Made by a program: the position numbers and the translations under genes
Origin: Planctomycetota bacterium
GTDB taxonomy: Bacteria > Planctomycetota > Brocadiia > SM23-32 > JAKLEA01
Length of the DNA: 64,000 bases
NCBI GenBank assembly: GCA_022711755.1
Contig: JAKLEA010000006.1
Location: forward strand, 248,001-312,000
Direction of reading: 5' to 3'
Part shown: piece by piece, positions 8,689-17,200 of the stretch
Numbering within the stretch: position 1 is the first letter of the stretch
Layout of the letters: the number at the start of each line of letters is the position of its first letter
Notes under the pieces: generated by a model
The model's database searches: none
What the model was told of the DNA's origin: nothing
What the model saw: the letters and a program-made list of their open reading frames with translations, nothing else

Positions 8689-9534
8689 TTACAGAATGAT
8701 CGTCGCCTTGCGCAGCGCGTGGCAGCCGAGGTTGACGGCGACGGGCAGCGCCGTTATATGACATCCCGTCGCCTCGACGTGGACGGCCAGCGCGGTCGCG
8801 GCCCCGCCAAGCCCGAGCGGTCCTACACCAGTCCGGTTGACCGCGTCGAGAATTTCTTCTTCCAGTTCCGCCAGCATCGGATCGGCATTCGGTCTGCCCA
8901 CGTCCCGCAGCAACGCCTTTTTGGCCAACATGCAGGCGTATTCCATCGGCCCGCCCAGCCCGATCCCGATGACGAGGGGGGGGCATGGGCTTCCGCCCGC
9001 CCGCTCGACCGTTTCCACGACGAAATCCCTCACGCCGTTCGGACCGGCGGAGGCCACCATCGTTCTGAATGCCCCCATGTTCTCACTTCCCCCCCCCTTG
9101 GCCAGGAAGCTGATCTTCAGGCAATCCCCTTCAACCTGCTCGAGGTGGATGAACGCGGGGGTGTTGTCGCCGGTGTTCTCGCGCTGGAAGGGGTGGCGGA
9201 CGATGGACTTTCGGAGAAAGCCCTCCGTGTAGCCGCGCCTGACGCCCTCGTTGATCGCGTCGCCGAGAGTCGCGCCGGCGATGATCGCTTCACTTCCCAT
9301 TTCTATGAAGAAGCAGGCCATGCCGGTGTCCTGGCACGACGGCGCGTCGGTCTCCGCCGCCAGGCGCGCGTTTTCGAGAATCTGGTCCAGGATGTCGCGG
9401 CCCGTATCGGTTATTTCGCTCTGCCGCGCGGCGCGGATCGCGTCCAGCAGGTCTGCGGGAAGGCGGCAGCACGCATCCCGGCACATGCGGGACACGCGGT
9501 TGGCGATCTCATCGGACTGGATGATTCTGGGCAT
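8689..9534 (-). CDS. Class I fumarate hydratase, alpha subunit ([4Fe-4S] domain)
   Basis: The 281-residue protein is the catalytic iron-sulfur half of the two-subunit fumarase. Three candidate cluster cysteines stand in CQDTGMACFF (about residue 61), GGSPCPPLVIGIGLGG (about 183) and NLGCHALRKA near the C terminus, as in the family. The segment RENTGDNTPAFIH is the usual active-site stretch. The oxygen-labile cluster agrees with a low-oxygen lifestyle. The gene starts 14 bases after the malic enzyme stop codon, so the three genes form a malate-fumarate operon. Confidence 0.92.
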   Translation of the reverse strand: MPRIIQSDEIANRVSRMCRDACCRLPADLLDAIRAARQSEITDTGRDILDQILENARLAAETDAPSCQDTGMACFFIEMGSEAIIAGATLGDAINEGVRRGYTEGFLRKSIVRHPFQRENTGDNTPAFIHLEQVEGDCLKISFLAKGGGSENMGAFRTMVASAGPNGVRDFVVETVERAGGSPCPPLVIGIGLGGPMEYACMLAKKALLRDVGRPNADPMLAELEEEILDAVNRTGVGPLGLGGAATALAVHVEATGCHITALPVAVNLGCHALRKATIIL

Positions 9535-9548
9535 TGCGCGCGCGGCCC

Positions 9549-10835
9549 TCAGCCTTCCTCCGAAGCCAGATCGGCGTTGAGCATGGCGATGATCCGCTGG
9601 TGGGCGCTTATAAGCCGGCGGGTATGTTCGGCCACGCTGTCCGGCTTCACGGGGTTGCGGGCGATCCCGGTATCGCAGGCGGCCTTGGCCACCGCTGCCG
9701 CCACTCGGGGCGCGACCTCCAGGTCTGTTCCCAGCGGGATGATGAACTCCTCGCTTAGTCCCTGCTCCGCTGCGTATTCGAACATGCCGCGCGCCGCGGC
9801 GAGAATCATCTCCGTGTTGATGCCGTCGGCCCGCGTATCCAGCGCGCCCCTGAAGACGCCGGGGAAGCCGAGGACGTTGTTGGCCTGGTTGGGCATGTCG
9901 CTGCGGCCGGTCGCGTAGACGCGGGCGCCGGCCTTCATCGCGGCTTCGCGGGGCATTTCTGGTATCGGATTGCTGAGCGAGAAGACGATCTTGTCGTCGC
10001 GCATCCCTTTGAGGATCGAACCGTCAAGCCAGCCGCCGGATTTGGATGCCGCTATGAAGACGTCCGCGCCTTCGAGGGCCGCCGCAACGTCACCCGTCCG
10101 CCTTTGCGGATTTGTCATCCGCGCAAGCCGCTGGTGAACGTCATGCCCCTCGTTCTGCCCGACGCAGAGGATGCCGTTGCTGCGGCAGCAGATCAACTGC
10201 TCCGGCTTCACGCCTGCCGCCAGCAGAAGCTCCACTATGCCCGCGCCGGCGGAACCGGCCCCGAGCATGACGATGGCGACGTCCTCCAGCCGCTTGCCGA
10301 CCACCTTCAGCGCGCCGTAAAGCGCCGCCAGCACGACCAGCGCCGTGCCGTGCCGGTCGTCGTGCCAGATTGGATACGACGCCATCTCCTCCAGCTTCGC
10401 GTAAAGATCAAAACACTTCGGCGTCTCCACGTCTTCAAGGCAGACGCCGCCGAGAACCGGTTCGAGATTCTTCACCGTCTTTACTATTTCACCGACGTCC
10501 TTTGTGGCAAGGCTGATGGGCAGCGCGTCAACCCCGGCGAAGAGCTTGAAGAGGAGGGCCTTGCCTTCCATGACCGGCAGGCCGGCCTCAGGGCCGATGT
10601 CGCCCAAACCGAGAATGCGCGTTCCGTCGTTGATGATGCCGATGGTGTTGCCCTTGTTGGTCATTTCGTACACCGCCTCGGGGCGGCGGACGATCTCCCG
10701 GCAGGCCTCGGCGACGCCGGGCGTATACCACCACGCGAGGTATTCATGAGCGGGGAACGGAACCTTGGACGCGATCTGAATCTTGCCGCGATATTTCCGG
10801 TGCAGTTCTATGGGGCCTTTCTGTGCGTTCTTCAT
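9549..10835 (-). CDS. NAD(P)-dependent malic enzyme, short bacterial form
   Basis: The open frame continues to 11120, but the upstream part overlaps another gene and is not conserved, so the start is the ATG at 10835 (MKNAQKGPIELH). At 428 residues it has the length of the short bacterial or archaeal form without a phosphotransacetylase domain. It shows the catalytic Tyr in YTPGVAEACREI, the substrate strand IINDGTRILGLGDIG, the Lys in LFKLFAGVDALPI, the divalent-metal acids in LEDVETPKCFD, and a Rossmann turn MLGAGSAGAG. It decarboxylates malate to pyruvate with NAD+ or NADP+. It is the first gene of the operon with both fumarase subunits. Confidence 0.92.
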   Translation of the reverse strand: MKNAQKGPIELHRKYRGKIQIASKVPFPAHEYLAWWYTPGVAEACREIVRRPEAVYEMTNKGNTIGIINDGTRILGLGDIGPEAGLPVMEGKALLFKLFAGVDALPISLATKDVGEIVKTVKNLEPVLGGVCLEDVETPKCFDLYAKLEEMASYPIWHDDRHGTALVVLAALYGALKVVGKRLEDVAIVMLGAGSAGAGIVELLLAAGVKPEQLICCRSNGILCVGQNEGHDVHQRLARMTNPQRRTGDVAAALEGADVFIAASKSGGWLDGSILKGMRDDKIVFSLSNPIPEMPREAAMKAGARVYATGRSDMPNQANNVLGFPGVFRGALDTRADGINTEMILAAARGMFEYAAEQGLSEEFIIPLGTDLEVAPRVAAAVAKAACDTGIARNPVKPDSVAEHTRRLISAHQRIIAMLNADLASEEG

Positions 10836-10986
10836 TGTTCTCTCATTCAAAACGTTGAAACTGTCGGGACACTGAATGCGTTTTTCGGAGCCTGCGCGAT
10901 GTTTTCCCGCGCAAGGCACGGGCAAGATACAGCGGCGCGGCCCGCATATCAACATGCCGCCGCGCCCGATTTGCGTTTCCGCCGCG

Positions 10987-11937
10987 TCATTTCCCGGAAC
11001 CGGACGCCTCGAATCTTTTCTTCTCCGCGTTCCAGACAAGGCGCCTCTTATTCTCCTGATGCCACTTCTTCCACCGCGCAATCGCCGCCTCGCGCTCTTC
11101 GGCCTTACCATCCGGATCAAAGCCGAAGGACTGGTCGTAACCGCGCAGGAGCAGCTTGTGCGCCGTCTTGCGGACTTCGGCGTCCTTGTCCGCCAGACCT
11201 TCGATCAGGATTTCGCATCCCTCCGGATCAGGCGGCTCGATGACGGTCAAGCAGCGCAACGCCCCGTCCCGAACGTCTGCGGATTCGTCGGCGCGGAGGA
11301 CGTCGCGGATCAGTTGCATCCTGTCCGTCCCCCTGAGCGCGACGGCCGCGTAAAGCGCGTCGTAGCGTGTTGGCGGGTGGGGATGTTTTAGCAACTTTTC
11401 GATTTCCGGCAGCGCCCGTGTCACCCTCCTTTCCCGAAGGACGCGCAGGACCCAGCCACGCACTTCCGGGGCGCTGTCATTGAGCGCCTTCTGGAGTCCC
11501 TGGACGACGTCCTCGTCAGCTATGAAGCTCTGGATGTGCCACGCGGCGACGGAGCGTACAAGCGGATGCGGGTCGTCGCTCAAGAGTTCAAGAAGGCGTT
11601 TCCTGCCCAGCGGATCATGGATTCTCCCCAGCGCGCTGGCTGCCCACCAGCGCGATTGCGGATTGCCGCTGCGGGTCGCGTCCAGACATGCCTGAATCGC
11701 CGGCTTCCCGATCTCGGCAAGTCGCCGGGCGGATTCCATGGCCTTGTAAGGATCGCCGCCGAGAGCCTCAGCGTTTTCCTTGATTTCCTTCTGAAGCGCG
11801 GCGGGATCGGATGGAATCGGATGATTGGCTTCCTGAGCGAACAACACTGAGATTGTAATTAGCAGGTATGAGCTTCCGTATAGAAGGAATGACGATAAAG
11901 CTGTAATTGCGCTTGATGTGACCTCAATTCGATTCAT
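10987..11937 (-). CDS. Exported HEAT-repeat protein
   Basis: The frame opens at 12042 but would overlap the UroD-like gene, so I use the ATG at 11937, which directly yields a signal peptide or membrane anchor (ALSSFLLYGSSYLLITISVLF, split after about 30 residues). The remaining protein is a run of PBS-lyase/HEAT-type helical repeats, for example RWWAASALGRIHDPLGRKRL, PLVRSVAAWHIQSF and DADVRKTAHKLL-like units, and a basic C-terminal tail. Such solenoids bind other proteins; no enzymatic motif is visible. It follows the UroD-like gene by about 80 bases and may be its last operon partner. Partner and role are unknown. Confidence 0.75.
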   Translation of the reverse strand: MNRIEVTSSAITALSSFLLYGSSYLLITISVLFAQEANHPIPSDPAALQKEIKENAEALGGDPYKAMESARRLAEIGKPAIQACLDATRSGNPQSRWWAASALGRIHDPLGRKRLLELLSDDPHPLVRSVAAWHIQSFIADEDVVQGLQKALNDSAPEVRGWVLRVLRERRVTRALPEIEKLLKHPHPPTRYDALYAAVALRGTDRMQLIRDVLRADESADVRDGALRCLTVIEPPDPEGCEILIEGLADKDAEVRKTAHKLLLRGYDQSFGFDPDGKAEEREAAIARWKKWHQENKRRLVWNAEKKRFEASGSGK

Positions 11938-12017
11938 TCTTTCTCTTGCGCATAACATTATTTTTTTACGCATGGGGCGCGGAAAATTCATGGTTTCACA
12001 ATCAGAATATAAATCAG

Positions 12018-13127
12018 TCATCTGTGCGCCAGTTCTTTGCAAAGGTCGAAGTACGTCTTCACGCCTTCAGGCGGGACGTTCCAGGGAATGTGATTGCCGA
12101 CGCACATGAAGTACCCCCCTGCCATTTTCGCCGTTTCGACCATGCTGCGGACCATTTTCTCGATGGCGATGGGGTCTTTGGTAGAAAGAATGCGATTATC
12201 TCCCTCGCCGCAGACGCACTTGTCCGGGTGCTTCCGCGCTACGGCCTTCCAGTCGGTGAAGGGTTCGCTTACGAATCCGTCCGCGCCGCACGCCGCAACG
12301 TCATCGGCGACGAGATCAATGTTGCCGTCGCTCATGAAGATGACGCGCTTTCCGCCGGCGTGGAAGATGCTGAACCACTCCTCATAATATGGATAGATGA
12401 ACTTCCGCAGCCATGCGGGCGAACATACCGGCCCGCGCGCCATGCAGATATCATCATGCAGGATGGCGAAGTTGACTGGCAGACGCGCGTAAGCCTTGAA
12501 TACCTTGCGGTTTATGACTGCGAAGTCATCCATCAAGCGCTTGAGTTCCTCGTGATATCCGCCCGCCAGTTCGAGGAATAACTCCCACCCGAAGGTCAGC
12601 AACGGCCACATGAACATGGTGTTGTAAAAGCCCGTGCATGTCGCCTCGCCGGGGGTGGCATTGTCCCGGGGATGATGTTTTTTGCAGGCGAGATAAAAAT
12701 CTTCTTCATTAGGTGAATAGTCGCGGTTTTCAACGACGGGCATTTTCGCTGCATCGCTCATATCAAGGTTTTTCAGCGGTTCGTATGCAAGGACTTCCTC
12801 GATTGAGTGGAATCGTTTGCCCCAATCCCAGACCGAACTCAAGCCATCCCCCCAGCGAACACGCGCTCGACCGTGTTCATCAATGATCGAATCCTTTTCA
12901 AGGATTTCATGCTTCCTGACCGGATCGTCGCTGCCCGGCGCGCCGAAGCCCATGTCAATCCCGTACATCTCCTGCACCTTCAGGCAGGCAGAACGCGGTT
13001 TGTCATAATAATCAATCCCAGAGGCGTATGTGACAAAGTCAGGATTTGACATATGCTCCCAATGCGGGATGCGCGACGTCGGCCTGCCCATGAGGGCTAT
13101 GTATGCGTCTGAGCATTTTACTTCCAT
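12018..13127 (-). CDS. Uroporphyrinogen decarboxylase-family (UroD/MtaA-like) protein
   Basis: This 369-residue protein has the UroD-family TIM-barrel pattern: an early RPTSRIPHWE segment, MSDGNIDLVADDVAACGADGF in two conserved strands, and the C-terminal VCGEGDNRIL and GGYFMCVGNHIPWNVPPE segments. The last resembles the H-x-x-P loop of corrinoid or cobalamin methyltransferase relatives. True UroD N-terminal RF-P-WMR motifs are absent, so a role as a methyltransferase or another member of this large family is more likely than haem synthesis. The gene sits 19 bases after nadA and is probably co-transcribed with it. Confidence 0.85.
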   Translation of the reverse strand: MEVKCSDAYIALMGRPTSRIPHWEHMSNPDFVTYASGIDYYDKPRSACLKVQEMYGIDMGFGAPGSDDPVRKHEILEKDSIIDEHGRARVRWGDGLSSVWDWGKRFHSIEEVLAYEPLKNLDMSDAAKMPVVENRDYSPNEEDFYLACKKHHPRDNATPGEATCTGFYNTMFMWPLLTFGWELFLELAGGYHEELKRLMDDFAVINRKVFKAYARLPVNFAILHDDICMARGPVCSPAWLRKFIYPYYEEWFSIFHAGGKRVIFMSDGNIDLVADDVAACGADGFVSEPFTDWKAVARKHPDKCVCGEGDNRILSTKDPIAIEKMVRSMVETAKMAGGYFMCVGNHIPWNVPPEGVKTYFDLCKELAHR

Positions 13128-13146
13128 GAATTTCCCCCGCCACAGG

Positions 13147-14055
13147 TTATTTGATCTCGAGCATTCGCCGAACTGTCATTCGTGCAGGCTCGGCAATGTC
13201 TTCCGGAACCGTTACGACGTATTCCATGTCCTCAAGCGACCAGAGAACCTTCTCAAGGGAGATCAGTTTCATGTTGGGACAATCGGCCAGACGGCTCACC
13301 TGATGGAAGGTTTTGCCGGGAGATTCCTTACGCAGGCCATGAAGTATCCCGATTTCTGTTCCGATAATGAATTCCGTTTTGGATGACTCGCGGCAGAACT
13401 TCATGATGGCCGACGTGCTACCGACGAAGTCCGCGGCATCCACCACGTCGCGGGTGCATTCCGGATGAACGGCCACGATTGCTCCGGGGTTTGCGCGGCG
13501 CTGTTCCTCGATGTCGCGCAGGAGAATGCGGTGGTGCGTGGGGCAGTAACCTTCCCATAAGATCATCGGACGATTGAGCTTGCGCGAAGTGTAATCACCC
13601 AGGCTTTTGTCGGGGATGAAGATGATTTCCCGATCCGCCGGCAGCGAGGCGACGACCCGATCGGCATTTGCGCTTGTGCAGCAGATGTCGCTGTGCGCCT
13701 TCACGGCGGCGGTGCTGTTGACGTAGCAGACAACCACTGCCCAGGGATGCGAGGCCTTCATGCGTTCAAGCTCCCGGACGGTAACCATGGCGGCCATGGG
13801 GCATCCGGCCTGCGGATCAGGGATGAGAACGGTCTTGCCGGGGCAGAGCAAGGCTGCAGTCTCCGCCATGAAATGAACTCCGCAGAAGACAACCACATCG
13901 GCGGTTGTCTGCGCCGCCTGCCGTGAGAGAGCGAGCGAATCGCCCGTGAAATCAGCAATGTCCTGGATTTCGTCGCGCTGGTAGTTGTGGGCCAGGATGA
14001 CCGCGTTGCGCTTTCGGCGGAGTTCGTTGATTTTGTCAATCAGTTGCTGTGTCAT
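13147..14055 (-). CDS. nadA: Quinolinate synthase
   Basis: NadA condenses iminoaspartate with dihydroxyacetone phosphate to quinolinate for de novo NAD synthesis and needs a [4Fe-4S] cluster. The 302-residue protein begins with AVILAHNYQRDEIQDIADF-like residues (split at 19-36) and shows the three family cysteine contexts: FCGVHFMAETA (C58), GYCPTHHRI and DCPNMKLISLEKV. CCTSANA and the GDSLALS strand also match. Neither nadB nor nadC is in the window. It lies between a TM2 protein (37 bases upstream) and a UroD-like gene. Confidence 0.95.
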   Translation of the reverse strand: MTQQLIDKINELRRKRNAVILAHNYQRDEIQDIADFTGDSLALSRQAAQTTADVVVFCGVHFMAETAALLCPGKTVLIPDPQAGCPMAAMVTVRELERMKASHPWAVVVCYVNSTAAVKAHSDICCTSANADRVVASLPADREIIFIPDKSLGDYTSRKLNRPMILWEGYCPTHHRILLRDIEEQRRANPGAIVAVHPECTRDVVDAADFVGSTSAIMKFCRESSKTEFIIGTEIGILHGLRKESPGKTFHQVSRLADCPNMKLISLEKVLWSLEDMEYVVTVPEDIAEPARMTVRRMLEIK

Positions 14056-14092
14056 TGTTTATCGTGCGAGCGCATGTCGTGTCCCCGCCATT

Positions 14093-14470
14093 CTACCAGT
14101 CGAAGGGGCCGGGTTTGCGTTTGTTGTAGCGGAGGTCGAATTCCTCCGGCGGCATTGCGTGGAAATGCGCTGCCTCGGCAATACCGACCAGGACGCTGAT
14201 TCCGGCGAAGGGCAGCGCTGCTATGTAGACAATCCCCCAGCCCCACATGCCGAGGTAGAACTTGTGCGCGCCGATTCCGCCAAGTATCAGCGAGAGGAGA
14301 ACAGTAAGATTCCTGGACCGGGAACGCGCGGCGACGGACGGGGAAGGGGCGCGGCAGACCGGGCATTCGGTCCGTTCCGGCAGGGAGACGGCTCCGCATT
14401 TCGGACAGAAACCGACGTTTGCCCGATTCGCACGATTATTGACTTGTCCTGCGCCTGATTCCACGGACAC
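14093..14470 (-). CDS. Zinc-ribbon plus TM2-domain membrane protein
   Basis: The 125-residue protein starts with GTG. Residues about 20-42 form a zinc ribbon (FCPKCGAVSLPERTECPVC, two CxxC pairs). After a Ser/Arg-rich linker comes a TM2 domain: two hydrophobic helices with the diagnostic GGIGAHKFYLGMWGWGI turn. The C terminus is polar and ends FDLRYNKRKPGPFDW. TM2 proteins are small inner-membrane proteins of unclear function. It heads the nadA operon; the association may be only positional. Confidence 0.82.
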   Translation of the reverse strand: MSVESGAGQVNNRANRANVGFCPKCGAVSLPERTECPVCRAPSPSVAARSRSRNLTVLLSLILGGIGAHKFYLGMWGWGIVYIAALPFAGISVLVGIAEAAHFHAMPPEEFDLRYNKRKPGPFDW

Positions 14471-14779
14471 CGATCACGCTCCTCGAATGAGAAATTTTCC
14501 GCCTGACGCAAGACTCCGCGCCGCAGCGATTTTTCTTATGAAGCATTGTAATGCCGTCGCGTCGTCGGGCAAGGAGAAACAGGGCAGGTAAACCGCCTGC
14601 ACAGCAATTCGCGCTCATCGGCGCAACAATACGCGAGAAGACTTTGGCCTTGACCGCCGCAACCATTCGGGTACAAGGTGAATCGAGAGTTGTGCCCGTG
14701 TCTTCGCAAGAACCGGGGCGATCAGGTGGCAAGCGCATTACGGCGGGCAGTCCCTTCCCGGGCAGGAGCAAATAAAAAC
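14471..14779. other. Divergent intergenic region
   Basis: This 309-base gap between the TM2-nadA unit and the dehydrogenase operon contains no convincing gene. A plausible plus-strand promoter (TTGACC 14650-14655, 16-base spacer, TACAAG 14672-14677) lies about 100 bases upstream of the dehydrogenase start. Confidence 0.4.
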
Positions 14780-15745
14780 ATGACAAATGGAACCAAAACC
14801 AAGGTGGCCCTCATAGGCGCCGGCGGAATGGCGAACACTGTTCATTACCCGTCGCTTGCAGAATTCGATGACGTCGAGCTTGTCGCCCTGTGCGACCTTG
14901 TCCCGGATAAATTGAAGAAAACGGCCGACAAATTCGGCGTTCGCCGGACCTACACGGATTACATGGAGATGCTGCGCAAAGAGGAATTCTCAGCCGTCTA
15001 CATCCTCATGCCGCCGCATCACCTTTTCGATCTTGTGATCAATTGCGTCAGGGCGGGGAAGAATGTTTTCATCGAGAAACCTCCGGCGATCACGACCTTC
15101 CAGGTGGAGGCCTTCGTGCGCGAGGCGGAGGCGGCCGGCGTGCTAGGGATGGTGGGATTCAACAGACGTTACATTCCGATGATGACCTATGCGCGGGAGA
15201 AGATTCTGAAAGCGACGCGCATCACGCAGGTCGTCAGCACGTTCTATAAAAACAGTCCGGCGGTCTACTACAACGGTGCGATTGACCTCATCGGTTGCGA
15301 CTCGATACACGCGGTTGACGCGCTGCGATGGATGGCGGGCAGCGAGCCGAGGGACGTCGCAACCGTGAGGGGGCAATACGATGACTGTGTGCCGAACGCA
15401 TGGAATGCAATTGTGAGATTCGAGAACGGCGCGACGGGAATCCTGCTGACGAACTGGAAGACTGGCGGGCGCGTCCACACGTTCGAGATGCACGGCCCGG
15501 GGGCGAGCGCGTTCCTTGACCCGGACACAACCGGAAAGCTCATTATAAACGATCAGCCCGAAGACCTGGAGACAACCGCCGTCACTGGAAGCAAGGACCG
15601 GCACAAGTTCTACGGCTTCTGGCATCAGTCGCGGCACTTCATTGACTGCGTGAAGGAGAACCGGGAGCCATGTAGCAGCTTCCAGGACGCTCTGAAGACC
15701 ATGCGGCTTGTGGACAGGCTGCGCAACACGGACATCGGCGAATAA
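14780..15745 (+). CDS. Gfo/Idh/MocA-family oxidoreductase (cytoplasmic)
   Basis: The frame is open from 14678, but the conserved region begins at the ATG at 14780 (MTNGTKTKVALIGAGGMA), which has an AGGAG upstream. The 321-residue enzyme has a Rossmann turn GAGGMA, the family motif EKPPA (here EKP at about residue 96) and GFNRRYIPM, usual for the C-terminal substrate domain. No export signal is present, in contrast to the paralog at 491-1975. It oxidises or isomerises a sugar or sugar acid with NAD(P). The following enolase-family gene and MFS transporter suggest a single catabolic operon. Confidence 0.88.
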   Translation: MTNGTKTKVALIGAGGMANTVHYPSLAEFDDVELVALCDLVPDKLKKTADKFGVRRTYTDYMEMLRKEEFSAVYILMPPHHLFDLVINCVRAGKNVFIEKPPAITTFQVEAFVREAEAAGVLGMVGFNRRYIPMMTYAREKILKATRITQVVSTFYKNSPAVYYNGAIDLIGCDSIHAVDALRWMAGSEPRDVATVRGQYDDCVPNAWNAIVRFENGATGILLTNWKTGGRVHTFEMHGPGASAFLDPDTTGKLIINDQPEDLETTAVTGSKDRHKFYGFWHQSRHFIDCVKENREPCSSFQDALKTMRLVDRLRNTDIGE

Positions 15746-15781
15746 TGGGGGGATACAAATGAGCGGCGCTGGAAACATGCC

Positions 15782-17143
15782 ATGAAGCCTGGACAGGCCC
15801 GGATAATCGAGGCAAGCGTTGACTTCACCGAGGAGGCGCTCCGAACGCCGCTGATAATCAGCTCCGGCGAGATTACGAAGGTGACTCTGGCGACGGCGCG
15901 CGTCGTCGTGGAATGCGGGGGGGGGATAGGAGCGGAGGGGCTGGGAGCGATCTACCTGAGCGATCTCTGGGCATGGCCGTCGCAGTCTGTTGATCACGCG
16001 CGGCGCGACGCGGCAATGCGCGACCTGTGCCGCAGAATGGCGTCGGAACTGCCCGAGATGGGGCGCGAGCCGCGACACCCGCTCCGGCACGGAATGGAAA
16101 TGGAAAGAGCGGCGGACGCATGGGCCGCGCAGGCCTCCCGCGAGTTCGCGCTCCCTGAGCGCATACCACGGTTGGCCTCGCTGGTCTGCCTTTCAATCTT
16201 CGACGCCGCCGTTCACGACGCCTTCGGAAGGGCGCTGGGGATTTCGTCATATGACGCGCTTCTGCCCGAGTTTCTGGACGGGGACCTCTCCGAGTATTTC
16301 GGAAAGATCGGCAAAGGCAGGCATTTGTCGGAATTCATCCGGCGCGAAGCGAAGACGAAACTCGACGCATGGATCATCGTCGGCAAAAAGGACGCGTTAC
16401 ATGCGGAGGAGGCCGATCCTGACGCGCCCCGCGACGGGATCCCTAACTCGGTTGAGGAATGGATTCGCGCGCGGGGAATTTTCTGCCTGAAGCTGAAACT
16501 CGCGGGAAAGGACAACGCGGCGGACGTCGAGCGGACTGTTGCCGCCTATCGCGCGGCGCGGGAAATTCATGACGATATGCGGACCGGAGCGCAGGTGAGG
16601 TTGAGCATTGACACGAACGAGGGGAATCCGTCGCCGGAGTCGGTCGTTGATTACCTCGACAGGCTGGATGCCCTCGATCGGCAGGCCTACAACGCGCTTG
16701 CCTACATCGAGCAGCCGACGGAGCGTGACCTGAACGCGCATTGCTTCGACATGCGGGCGATATCCTCGCGCAAGCCGGTACTTGTTGACGAGGGGATTGA
16801 AAGCCTTGACGCGCTGTACCGCGCGCGTGAGCTTGGCTGGACGGGGCTTGCGCTGAAGACGTGCAAGGGACACTCCACCGCGCTCCTTTGCGTCGCCTAC
16901 GCGCACCTTCACGGGATGCCCTACACGCTTCAGGACCTGACCAATCCCGGGATATCCGCGCTGCATGCAGCCGGTTTCGCGTCGCGCGTCGAGACGCTCA
17001 ACGGAGCGGAGTTGAATTCCCCACAGTTCACGCCGAGAGCCAACGAATCCTGCCTTCCCAGTCACCGGCCGCTGTTCATTGTCGAAAGCGGACGCCACGA
17101 CGCATCCAGTGTTGGAGGGCCGGGTCTCGGATATGGAGACTGA
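15782..17143 (+). CDS. Enolase-superfamily (mandelate racemase/muconate lactonizing type) enzyme
   Basis: The 453-residue protein has the two-domain layout of the superfamily: an N-terminal capping domain starting RIIEASVDFTEEALRTPLI, then a modified TIM barrel. The catalytic base motif appears as FCLKLKLAG (K-x-K). The three metal ligands are suggested by SIDTNEG, YIEQPT and VDEGIESL, and an opposite-side Lys may be in ALKTCKG. Members abstract a proton alpha to a carboxylate and dehydrate or racemise sugar acids. The sequence is longer than typical MR/MLE enzymes, with an insert around residues 195-235. Substrate is unknown; the flanking dehydrogenase and transporter favour a sugar acid. 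Confidence 0.8.
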   Translation: MKPGQARIIEASVDFTEEALRTPLIISSGEITKVTLATARVVVECGGGIGAEGLGAIYLSDLWAWPSQSVDHARRDAAMRDLCRRMASELPEMGREPRHPLRHGMEMERAADAWAAQASREFALPERIPRLASLVCLSIFDAAVHDAFGRALGISSYDALLPEFLDGDLSEYFGKIGKGRHLSEFIRREAKTKLDAWIIVGKKDALHAEEADPDAPRDGIPNSVEEWIRARGIFCLKLKLAGKDNAADVERTVAAYRAAREIHDDMRTGAQVRLSIDTNEGNPSPESVVDYLDRLDALDRQAYNALAYIEQPTERDLNAHCFDMRAISSRKPVLVDEGIESLDALYRARELGWTGLALKTCKGHSTALLCVAYAHLHGMPYTLQDLTNPGISALHAAGFASRVETLNGAELNSPQFTPRANESCLPSHRPLFIVESGRHDASSVGGPGLGYGD

Positions 17144-17200
17144 CGCGGGGCCGCCAAATACCTGAGAAGACATCTTCGCAATACCCGCCGGGAGAAACAG

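Noticed and set aside
10836..11120. Upstream extension of malic enzyme
   Set aside because: It is Arg-rich, overlaps the HEAT-repeat gene and is unlike any malic enzyme.
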